A DNA stretch of 64,000 nucleotides, from assembly GCF_943181415.1 (NCBI RefSeq), contig NZ_CALPBZ010000001.1, positions 1 through 64,000 of the forward strand, given 5' to 3'. The stretch comes from Microbacterium sp. Marseille-Q6648 (GTDB taxonomy: Bacteria; Actinomycetota; Actinomycetes; Actinomycetales; Microbacteriaceae). Positions 19,246-27,118 of this stretch are shown here, piece by piece. The notes beneath the pieces are model-generated. The model was not told the DNA's origin. It worked only from the letters and a program-made list of their open reading frames with translations, and did no database searches. How positions within the stretch are numbered: the stretch's first letter is position 1; every line of letters begins with the position of its first letter. The position numbers were made by a program, and so were the translations under genes.

Positions 19246-20223
19246 CGCGCGAGATCCGCGGGTTCGGGGAGCGAACGACCGCGGGTTGGCTGCGAGCGTG
19301 GCGAGGAAGGCCGATCGGCGCCGGTGCACGGGACTCAGTCCGGCCGCGTTGAGCTTGCTCCCGAGCGGCTCCGCTCGCATGGCGTCGGCCCAATCCCAGC
19401 GGGCGAAGCCGCCCTCGTGCCTGCGAAGGCGGTCTTCGCGCTTCTTCTCCTCGATGAAGTGCGCCTTGCTGGCGTCGCTGTCGGCGGCGTCGTACTTGCC
19501 GTATCCGTCGGACTCGCCGATGGTGCGCGTCCGTGCCCAGAAGAAGTCGGTGCGGTCGAGTGCGCCCTCATGGCGGTGCTCGCGCTGCAGCTCCGGCTCC
19601 TCGAATCCGAGCCATTCGATCACGGCGCGACTGACCGACTCGCCGGTCGACTCGGCGGCGGCCGTTGCACGACGCCCCACCCAATCGAGCTGCCGCCGGC
19701 CGCGCCGATCGGAGCGTCCTCGTCCGAGCGCGGCCACATCCAGCGAGCCCGCGGGAGCGTCCTCGCCGGCCGGCATGCGCAAGGCGGCGTCGGCGACCGC
19801 CAGCGCGAACGCGGGCGGCAGCACGCGGCACAGGTCCACGGCGGTGTCGGCGACCGAGGTCATGCGGATACCGTCCCGGGCGAGGACGGAACGCTCGTCG
19901 CGCGTGCCGTGGACGACGACGTCGCCCTCACGCCACGACCGTCCGTTGCTGCTGAGCAGGTGGATCTCACGCGGCTCGCCGAAGACCGGCAGCCCGATCT
20001 CGGCCGCTGCCGACTCCAGGCACAGCACGGGGTCGCTCCACGTGGCCGTCACCGCCTGCACGCGAACGCGGTAGCGCTGCCAGGGTGCGAGAGCGGACCA
20101 CGCCGCGGCCTGCACGTAGACGCCGGCACGCACGCGATGCAGCGCTCCGTCGCGATCGAGCCTCGCGACATCCGACGGACGGTCCCTCGACAGCAGCAGC
20201 GGAGGCAGGACGGACACGCTCAT
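19213..20223 (-). CDS. AbiEi-like wHTH protein with Vsr/DUF559-like nuclease domain
   Basis: The 336-residue protein starts with a segment like AbiEi-type antitoxin heads (LDRDGALHRVRAGVYV, about 22-37). The C-terminal domain carries a degenerate Vsr/DUF559 nuclease signature: ESVSR at 195-199, Asp226 in DRTDFFW, Glu237-Ser-Asp239 and Lys243 in GESDGYGKY. Thus a PD-(D/E)XK-like site could be complete. The last ~20 residues are Arg/Pro-rich and encoded by the flanking repeat. Such proteins are multicopy in Microbacterium-like genomes; no cognate toxin gene is adjacent. The function is unknown. Confidence 0.75.
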   Translation of the reverse strand: MSVSVLPPLLLSRDRPSDVARLDRDGALHRVRAGVYVQAAAWSALAPWQRYRVRVQAVTATWSDPVLCLESAAAEIGLPVFGEPREIHLLSSNGRSWREGDVVVHGTRDERSVLARDGIRMTSVADTAVDLCRVLPPAFALAVADAALRMPAGEDAPAGSLDVAALGRGRSDRRGRRQLDWVGRRATAAAESTGESVSRAVIEWLGFEEPELQREHRHEGALDRTDFFWARTRTIGESDGYGKYDAADSDASKAHFIEEKKREDRLRRHEGGFARWDWADAMRAEPLGSKLNAAGLSPVHRRRSAFLATLAANPRSFAPRTRGSRARPGARPRVSA

Positions 20224-20344
20224 GCCCCAGCCTCATCCCCTCGCGTTTCTGTGAGCGACCGCCCGCGCCGGACGGTGGACAACCGACCGATGCCGGCCCC
20301 CTGGGGAGGAGCCGCGCACCGCCGGCGGGTACGGCCCCGCCGGG

Positions 20345-20400
20345 AAACCGGGGGTCCACGGCCAAACCGGGGGTCGACGGCCAAACCGGGGGCGAAGCCC
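20345..20400. repeat. 19-bp tandem repeat, nearly three copies
   Basis: AAACCGGGGGTCCACGGCC at 20345-20363 is followed by the same unit with one change (20364-20382) and a third, partial copy that runs into the right arm of the inverted repeat. Confidence 0.85.
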
Positions 20401-20424
20401 TGTGTCTCAGTGCAGATCCCCGGT
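20384..20424 (+). repeat. Right arm of an inverted intergenic repeat
   Basis: The counterpart of 19206-19245 in opposite orientation, so the two arms bracket the AbiEi/Vsr-like gene at a distance of about 1.1 kb. Confidence 0.8.
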
Positions 20425-20459
20425 CTCGCCGAGTGGCACGGGGTCCCGGTCTCGCCGAG
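20420..20459. repeat. Direct repeat CCGGTCTCGCCGAG
   Basis: The 14-mer occurs at 20420-20433 and 20446-20459, separated by 12 nt. The 20224-20482 gap holds only repeats and no gene. Confidence 0.8.
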
Positions 20460-20482
20460 CGGGGGCTGGGCGGGCGGCTGGA

Positions 20483-22656
20483 TCAGGCGTCGGCGAGACT
20501 CAGGACGTCCAGGAGCCAGGCGAGCTCGAACGCGCGCTCGCGCCACGCGTTGTAGCGCCCGCTCACGCCGCCGTGCCCGGCGACCATCTCGCACTTCAGC
20601 AGCGCGTCGACTCCCGCTTCGCGCAGGCGCGCGACCCACTTCGCCGGCTCGACATACAGCACCCGGGTGTCGTTGAGCGACGTCACGGCCAGGATGCGGG
20701 GGTAGGCCACGCCGTCCCGCACGTTCTCGTACGGCGTGTAGGAGCGCATGTACTCGTACACCTCGGGGTTGTGGAGCGGATCGCCCCACTCGTCCCACTC
20801 GATCACCGTCAGCGGCAGCGAGGGGTCGAGGATCGTGGTGAGCGCGTCGACGAACGGCACGTCGGCGAGGATGCCGGCGAACAGCTCGGGGGCGAGGTTG
20901 GCCACCGCGCCCATGAGCAGCCCACCGGCCGAGCCGCCCTCGGCGACGAGACGGTCGGGGGTCGTGTACCCCTCGGCGACCAGGTGCCGCGCGCAGTCGA
21001 CGAAGTCCGTGAAGGTGTTGCGCTTGCGCAGCAGCTTGCCCTCCTCGTACCACTGCCGGCCCATCTCGCCCCCGCCGCGGACGTGGGCGACGGCGAAGAT
21101 CACGCCGCGGTCGAGCTCGGACAGCCGTGCGACCGAGAATCCCGGCTCGATCGAGTGCTCGTACGACCCGTAGCCGTACAGGTGCATCGGGCGCGGTGCC
21201 GAGCCGGCCTCGCCGAACGAGCGCTTCCAGACCAGAGAGACCGGGATGCCGGTGCCGTCCGCCGCGGGCGCCCACACCCGCGCCTGCGCGTACTCCTCGG
21301 GGTCGTAGCCGCCGAGCACGGGCTGGCGCTTGCGCAGGTGGAGCTCGCCGGTGGCGACCTCGTAGTCGTAGACGGTGCCGGGCGTGATGAAGGAGCCGTA
21401 CGACAGTCGGAGCACCGGGGGCGCCCACTCGGCGTTTCCTCCGCTGCCCACGGTGTACAGCGGTTCATCGAACGAGATCTCGTCAACGCCTCCGGCGGCG
21501 TAGTCCAGCATCCCGAGGCGGGGGAGGCCGCCGCGCCGGTAGCCGACGACGCCCCAGTCGCGGAACGTCGAGACCCCGAGCAGTCGCTGGCCGGCGCGGT
21601 GGGGGATCACGACGCGACGCTCGCCCTGCGGGTCGTCCGCGGCCACCTGCACCAGTTCGAAGTCGAGGGCGCCGTCGTTGTGGAGTATCAGGAGGACGTC
21701 CTGCCCGTCGATGACGGCGTGCTCCGACTCGTACTCCACGCCCTCGCGCCGCGGCCAGACCACTCGCGGCTGCGCGCGGAGGTCGTCGGCGTCGAGGATC
21801 CACTCCTCCGAGGTGATGGACGAGCCGAGCCCGATGACCAGGTACCGGTCGCTGCGGGTGAAGCCCGCGCCGACCCAGTACCGTTCGTCGGGCTCGTGGA
21901 AGAGCTTCGCGTCGTCGGAGACCGCGGTACCCAGCTCGTGCAGCCACACGGTGTCGGGTCGCCACGCGTCGTCGACGGTGGTGTAGACGATGAAGCGTCC
22001 GTCGGGCGAGAAGCTCGCACCGGCGAACGTGTCGGGGATCTCGTCGGGGAGCGGTGCGCCGGTCGTGAGGTCGCGGAGGCGGATCGTGTACCTCTCGTCG
22101 CCGGCGACGTCGACTCCGTAGAGCATCCGCGTGCCGTCCAGGCTGACCTCGAAGCTGCCCAGCGAGAAGAACTCGTGCCCTTCGGCTTCGACGTTGCCGT
22201 CCAGGAGGATCTGCTCTCCGGGCACCTCGACGTCGGCGGACAGCTCCGGCGGGGTCCAGTCGCCGGGCGAGGCCAGGGGAGCGCGGCACTGGATGCCGTA
22301 CTGCTTGCCCTCGACGGTGCGGCCGTAGTACCACCAGTCGCCGCGCCGGACGGGCACCGACAGATCGGTCTCGAGGGTGCGCCCCTTGATCTCGTCGAAG
22401 ATCCGCGAGCGGAGTGCCTCGAGATGCGCGGTCCGCCCTTCGGTGTAGGCGTTCTCGGCCTCGAGGTGAGCCACGACGTCCGCGTCCTCCTTCGCGCGCA
22501 GCCACTCGTAGCGGTCCTCGACGTCGTGGCCGTGGTGCCGCCGCACGTGCGGACGGGATGCGGCGACGGGCGGACGACTAAGGGCGGGACGGCCACGGAG
22601 GCGGAGACGGAGGGGGCGGGCGAGGCGACGGTGTCCTCTGCGAAGTCGGCGGTCAC
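20483..22656 (-). CDS. ptrB: Oligopeptidase B (S9A), with an apparent N-terminal frameshift
   Basis: A cytosolic serine peptidase that cleaves short peptides after Lys/Arg. From the GTG at 22546 the frame encodes 687 residues: a beta-propeller, then the hydrolase domain with Ser in GGSAGGLLMG, Asp in SLNDTRVLY and His in GHGGVSG. Family members have ~25 more residues before RRHHGHDVEDRYEWL. That head (VTADFAEDTVASPAP...) is present from the GTG at 22656, which has TAGCGT 7 nt upstream, but in another frame; one missing C in the run at 22582-22584 would join both. Without correction the start is 22546. Confidence 0.9.
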
Positions 22657-22691
22657 GCCAGCCACGCTAGCCCAGGCCGGCGACGGCCTGC

Positions 22692-24275
22692 TCAGCGGAC
22701 GGTCAGCAGAACGCGCTGCCAGCCGCTGGAGCCGTCGGGCGCGATGGGCGCGCGCTCCTCGATCTGCAGGTCGCCGTCGCGGTTGACGGCCCGCACCCCG
22801 ATGTAGTGGGTCCCCGATTCCGCCTGCCACGGCATCCGCCACTGCACCCACGTGTCGTCGTTGATGGGGGCGGAAAGCTCCGCGGCCTCCCACGGGCCAT
22901 TGTCGATCGAGACCTCGACGCGCTCGATCCCGACGGTCTGCGCCCACGCCACACCGGCCAGCATGACCTCGCCGGCGTCGACGGGGGTGCCGGCACGCGG
23001 GGTGTCCAGCCGGGACGACATCTTGATCGGCGCGCGCGCGCTGTAGCCACGCGGGGTCCAGTACGCCTCGTCCCGATCGAAGCGGGTCACGGTGAGCTGC
23101 GTGAGCCACTTGGTCGCGGAGACATAGCCGTACAGCCCCGGCACGACCATGCGCACCGGGAACCCGTGCTCGAGGGGGAGGGGCTCGCCGTTCATCGTCA
23201 CGGCGAGGATGGCGTCCCGCTCGGGGTCGACGAGAGCGTCCAGGGGAGTGCTGGCGGTGTACCCGTCGACGCTCCGGGAGAGGACCATGTCGGCGTCGGC
23301 GCTCGGCGCCGCGAGCTTCAGCAGTTCGCGCACCGGTACGCCGGTCCAGACCGCGTTGCCGACGAGTCCGCCGCCGACCTCGTTGGACACGCAGGTCAGG
23401 GTGATCGCGTATTCGTCGAGTCCCATCTCCATCAGCTGGTCGAAGCCGATGTCGACCGGCTGATCCACCATGCCGTCGATGGTCAGCCGCCAGGTCGCCG
23501 GATCGATCGAGGGCACGGTGAGCGCGGTGTCCACCCGGTAGAAGTCCTCGTTGGGGGTGATGAGGGGGCTGAGACCCGGAACATCGAACTCCGCGTCCGC
23601 GGGGATCTGCACGCGCGATCGCGGTGCCGGGATGCGCAGCGCCTCGCGGATCGCGTCGATCGAGTTGGTGACGGCCGACAGCGCGCGCGAGCCCGCACCG
23701 ACGACGATCGCGGCTGCGGCGGACACCAGCGTCATCGTGAGGAACGCGCGTCGGCTGGGAGCCGCCTGCGGGGACTCCGAGGCCTCGTCGGGACCGGCGG
23801 GCGAGGTGCGCCCCCGGGCGGCGTCGCGCCAGCGGCGAAGGCGACGGATCAGCAGAGCCAACAGCACGCAGCCGGCGATGCCCCCAAGCACGGACGGCAG
23901 CGCCCACAGCGGGGTCGATCCGGCACGCGTGAGCGCCGCCGCCGTCCCGGCGGCTGCGCCGACGGCGAGCACGACGACCCCGGCGGGAGCGCGCCACAGC
24001 TGCAGGATGCCGGCTGCGGCCGCCGCGACGACGGCGCCGAGCGCGACGCTGGCCAGGAGCACGATCTTGTCGTACTCGCCGAATGTCGCGATCGCGAACT
24101 CCTTCACCGGCTGCGGCACGATGTCGATGACGAACGCCCCCACGGCTTCGAGCGGGCCCGCGCCGCGCGCCACGATGAGCGCCACGAGCTCGGCGACCGC
24201 CAGGACGGATGCCGCGGCCACGGCCCCCGCGAGGGCGGCGAGTGCGATGAAGCGGACACTGCGCTGTCGAGCCAT
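22692..24275 (-). CDS. Membrane-anchored molybdopterin-dependent sulfite-oxidase-family protein
   Basis: The 527-residue protein begins with four to five membrane helices (about 8-160), a basic loop and a second hydrophobic segment (FLTMTLVSAAAAIVVG), which puts the catalytic part outside the membrane. The oxidoreductase domain has the molybdenum-ligand Cys in ITLTCVSNEVGG and the typical GFPVRMVVPGLYGYVSATKWLTQL. A Mo-co dimerisation domain (VDAGEVMLAGVAWA..., GIERVEVSIDNGPW) closes it. It resembles the YedY/sulfite oxidase superfamily; the substrate is unknown. AGGAGGTCG precedes the ATG. Confidence 0.9.
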   Translation of the reverse strand: MARQRSVRFIALAALAGAVAAASVLAVAELVALIVARGAGPLEAVGAFVIDIVPQPVKEFAIATFGEYDKIVLLASVALGAVVAAAAAGILQLWRAPAGVVVLAVGAAAGTAAALTRAGSTPLWALPSVLGGIAGCVLLALLIRRLRRWRDAARGRTSPAGPDEASESPQAAPSRRAFLTMTLVSAAAAIVVGAGSRALSAVTNSIDAIREALRIPAPRSRVQIPADAEFDVPGLSPLITPNEDFYRVDTALTVPSIDPATWRLTIDGMVDQPVDIGFDQLMEMGLDEYAITLTCVSNEVGGGLVGNAVWTGVPVRELLKLAAPSADADMVLSRSVDGYTASTPLDALVDPERDAILAVTMNGEPLPLEHGFPVRMVVPGLYGYVSATKWLTQLTVTRFDRDEAYWTPRGYSARAPIKMSSRLDTPRAGTPVDAGEVMLAGVAWAQTVGIERVEVSIDNGPWEAAELSAPINDDTWVQWRMPWQAESGTHYIGVRAVNRDGDLQIEERAPIAPDGSSGWQRVLLTVR

Positions 24276-24399
24276 CGGGGCGACCTCCTGCCGCTGTCTG
24301 CGTACAGGGGGCATTCGGCCCCGAGCCCCGATCGGATTGGGCCGCGGCCAGGTTGACCAGGTGGCCGGGCGGTGACAGGATTCTCTCTGGCCGGTTGCC

Positions 24400-24421
24400 G
24401 GTTCATGAACCCCAGGTGAAC
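24400..24421 (-). promoter_or_regulatory. Candidate PHO box (PhoP direct repeat)
   Basis: On the minus strand two adjacent 11-nt units read GTTCACCTGGG and GTTCATGAACC. The first fits the Streptomyces PHO-box consensus (G, G/T, TCA, YYY, R, G/C, G) at every position; the second fits at most positions. It lies 62 nt before the phosphate transporter start and 125 nt before the divergent oxidoreductase start. Confidence 0.6.
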
Positions 24422-24483
24422 TCTTCGTTCGTCGCGCCGATCCCGTCGGCACCTTCCCTTCCCTCACTCCTGGAAAGCGAACG

Positions 24484-25695
24484 GTGGAAACCGCAGCCCT
24501 CATCATCGTGCTCGTCATCGCGCTGGCACTCTTCTTCGACTTCACCAACGGCTTCCACGACACCGCGAATGCGATGGCCACGCCCATCGCCACAGGCGCG
24601 CTGAAGCCGCGGACGGCCGTTCTCCTCGCCGCGATCCTGAACCTCGTGGGGGCCTTCCTGTCGACCGAGGTCGCCAAGACCATCTCCGGGGGGATGATCC
24701 GCGAGGACGAGATCTCGGCGACGGTCTTCCCCTCGATCATCTTCGCCGGGCTCATCGGCGCGATCACGTGGAACATGCTGACCTGGCTCCTGGGGCTGCC
24801 GTCCTCGTCGTCGCACGCGCTCTTCGGCGGCCTGATCGGCGCCACGCTCGTGGGTGTCGGCGCGACGGCGATCGACGGCGGAATCGTGATGAGCAAGGTG
24901 GTCCTCCCCGCCCTCATGGCTCCGCTCACCGCGGGGCTCATCGCCTTCGCCGCCACCAAGCTCGCGTATGCGATCACCCGTCGCTACGACGGCAAGCCCG
25001 ACGGGCGAGACGGCTTCCGGTGGGGGCAGATCTTCACCTCGTCGCTGGTGGCGCTGGCTCACGGCACCAACGACGCACAGAAGACGATGGGTGTCATCAC
25101 CCTCGCCCTCATCACGGTCGGCTGGCAGTCCTCGGCGAATCCCGACCCGCAGCTGTGGGTCATCGTCGCGTGCGCGGTGACGATCGCGCTCGGCACCTAC
25201 ATGGGCGGGTGGCGCATCATCCGGACTCTGGGCAAGGGCCTCACCGACGTCAAGCCCGCACAGGGCTTCTCGGCGGAGTCGTCGACGGCGGCGACGATCC
25301 TCGCCTCGAGCGCGCTCGGGTTCGCGCTGTCGACGACGCAGGTCGCCTCGGGATCGGTGATCGGCTCGGGGCTGGGGCGCCGCGGCTCGCAGGTGCGGTG
25401 GCGCACCGCGGGGCGCATCATGGTCGGCTGGGTGCTCACCCTTCCCGCCGCGGGTGCGGTGGGCGGGCTCGCCGCGCTGGTCGTGGTGTGGCTCGGCTCG
25501 TGGGGTGTCCTGATCGACGCCGTGCTGGCGGTCATCATCATCCTGGCGATCTTCCTCCGTTCGCGCCGCAACGCCGTGAACGCGGCCAACGCCATGAGCG
25601 AGGTCGCCGACTCGGGAGCCGCCGTGCACGTCGAGGACAACCCGCCTCCGACCCGACGACAGCGCGCGATGGCGCGTAACGAGGAGCAGAAGTGA
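24484..25695 (+). CDS. pit: Low-affinity inorganic phosphate transporter (Pit family)
   Basis: A 403-residue integral membrane protein that imports phosphate (or metal-phosphate) with protons. Both inverted Pit signatures are present: FDFTNGFHDTANAMAT near residue 20 and LAHGTNDAQKTMGV near 197, with LPSSSSHALFGGLIGA after the first. Length and about ten helices suit the family. The GTG start at 24484 has a GAAAGCGAACG upstream. A candidate PHO box precedes it. It is followed with a 1-base overlap by a small membrane gene, suggesting an operon. Confidence 0.94.
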   Translation: METAALIIVLVIALALFFDFTNGFHDTANAMATPIATGALKPRTAVLLAAILNLVGAFLSTEVAKTISGGMIREDEISATVFPSIIFAGLIGAITWNMLTWLLGLPSSSSHALFGGLIGATLVGVGATAIDGGIVMSKVVLPALMAPLTAGLIAFAATKLAYAITRRYDGKPDGRDGFRWGQIFTSSLVALAHGTNDAQKTMGVITLALITVGWQSSANPDPQLWVIVACAVTIALGTYMGGWRIIRTLGKGLTDVKPAQGFSAESSTAATILASSALGFALSTTQVASGSVIGSGLGRRGSQVRWRTAGRIMVGWVLTLPAAGAVGGLAALVVVWLGSWGVLIDAVLAVIIILAIFLRSRRNAVNAANAMSEVADSGAAVHVEDNPPPTRRQRAMARNEEQK

Positions 25696-26024
25696 TGTCG
25701 ATCGACTGGCTCGCCTTCCTGCAGGTCTTCCTCGCCGCGCTGATCGGCGCGGGTGTGGTGGTGGTCTTCTATGCGCTCGGACTCCGCCTGCTCGTCGCGT
25801 CGGGGCGCGCCCCCGTGGTGGCCCCGGCGGAGTTCACCGATGCCATCACGGTCATCACCGAGAAGCAGGCGCGCCGGGCCGAGAAGGCCGCGGCGAAGGC
25901 GGCGCGGAAGAACCCGCTCACGCCCGGGCAGAAGCGTCTCGCGCTCGCCGCGGCGTACGCGTGCTTCGCGGTGTGCGCGGCGGCCGTGGTGGGCGGCATC
26001 CTGCTCATCGTCTTCAACCACTGA
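25695..26024 (+). CDS. Small two-helix membrane protein in the pit operon
   Basis: The 109-residue protein has two membrane helices (about 8-33 and 82-107) separated by a basic, Ala/Lys-rich cytosolic loop (EKQARRAEKAAAKAARKN). The ATG shares its first base with the pit stop codon (TGATG), so translation is coupled. A GTG three bases earlier is an alternative. I recognise no family; the tight coupling to pit suggests an accessory or stability role for the transporter. Confidence 0.75.
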   Translation: MSIDWLAFLQVFLAALIGAGVVVVFYALGLRLLVASGRAPVVAPAEFTDAITVITEKQARRAEKAAAKAARKNPLTPGQKRLALAAAYACFAVCAAAVVGGILLIVFNH

Positions 26025-26076
26025 TCGGCTCGGCCGCTCGGGAGCGCCGTCGCGGGTGCGTCCTAGGCTGGGCGGT

Positions 26077-26982
26077 ATGGATGCCGCATCCCCGCGTTTC
26101 GGGCAGTACGAGCCCGCCCGTCGCACCCTCGTCCATCTGAGCGACACCCATCTGCTGGCAGGCGGCCGCCGTCTGGGCGGACGGTACGACACGACGGAGA
26201 ATCTCCGACGCACGCTGGAGGCGGTCGACGCGCTGGAGCTGCGGGCGGACGCCCTCGTGGTGACGGGCGACCTGACGGATCTCGGCGAACCCGAGGCCTA
26301 TCGCGCGCTGCGGCGCGCCGTCGAACCCCTCGCCGAGCGCATGGGCGCGCCGGTGGCGTGGGTGGCGGGGAATCACGACGAGCGGCCCGCGCTGCGGTCG
26401 GCGCTCTTGGACGGCGACGCCACCCTCGCGCCGGTCACCGGCGTGTGGGACCTCGCGGGTCTTCGTCTCATCGCGCTCGACACGACGGTGCCGGGGTGGC
26501 ACCACGGCGAACTCGACCAGGCTCAGCTGGACTGGCTGCGGCAGATCCTCGCCGAGCCCGCGCCGCTCGGGACGATCCTGGCGATGCACCACCCGCCGCT
26601 GCCGAGCCACATCCCGCTCTTCGACATCCTCGAACTGCGCGACCAGCACCGTTTCGCCGCCGTCATCGCCGGCACCGATGTGCGTGCGATCCTCGCCGGG
26701 CACCTGCATTACTCGACCTCGGGCAGCTTCGCGGGGGTGCCGGTGAGCGTCGCGTCGGCGACCTGCTATGCGATGAACCTCGCGCGTCCGGCGCAGGAGG
26801 TCAACGGGATGGACGCCGGGCAGGCGTTCCAGTTGGTGCACGTGTACGACGACACGATCACCCACTCCACGGTGCCGGTCGTCGACGCCGCGACGGGGGA
26901 TTACTTCTCGGCGGAGTGGGTGGCCCGCATGGCTGCCCTCACACCGCAGGAGCGGCTGGAGGAGTTCTCCCGCAAGCGCTGA
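26077..26982 (+). CDS. Calcineurin-like metallophosphoesterase (CpdA/Rv0805 type)
   Basis: The 301-residue protein shows the full dinuclear metal set: LSDTHL (Asp, His), VVTGDLTD, GNHDER, AMHHPPL and AGHLHY. This order and size match class III cyclic-nucleotide phosphodiesterases, which also act on other phosphoesters. The ATG at 26077 follows TAGGCT (26064-26069) by 7 nt, so the mRNA is probably leaderless. The substrate (cAMP or other) cannot be decided from sequence. Confidence 0.9.
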   Translation: MDAASPRFGQYEPARRTLVHLSDTHLLAGGRRLGGRYDTTENLRRTLEAVDALELRADALVVTGDLTDLGEPEAYRALRRAVEPLAERMGAPVAWVAGNHDERPALRSALLDGDATLAPVTGVWDLAGLRLIALDTTVPGWHHGELDQAQLDWLRQILAEPAPLGTILAMHHPPLPSHIPLFDILELRDQHRFAAVIAGTDVRAILAGHLHYSTSGSFAGVPVSVASATCYAMNLARPAQEVNGMDAGQAFQLVHVYDDTITHSTVPVVDAATGDYFSAEWVARMAALTPQERLEEFSRKR

Positions 26983-27118
26983 CGTGCGGCATCCCATCGA
27001 CAGCGGGTACAACCCCGACCGTCGACCGTACGCGTCGTACACGTGGAAGCCGCGCCCGCCGGGGATAGGCTCAGGACACACCCCCACCGCCGTGAACGAC
27101 CCACGAGGACACACCACC
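26983..27118 (+). promoter_or_regulatory. aspA promoter region
   Basis: TAGGCT at 27066-27071 is a good -10. Upstream, CGTACGCGTCGTACACG (near 27028-27045) contains overlapping GTAC/CGT palindromic words that may be an operator. The leader is about 40 nt. Confidence 0.4.

Noticed and set aside
19213-20223. Complete type IV toxin-antitoxin system
   Set aside because: Only an AbiEi-like head is present; the neighbours are pfkA and ptrB and no AbiEii-type nucleotidyltransferase gene is adjacent.
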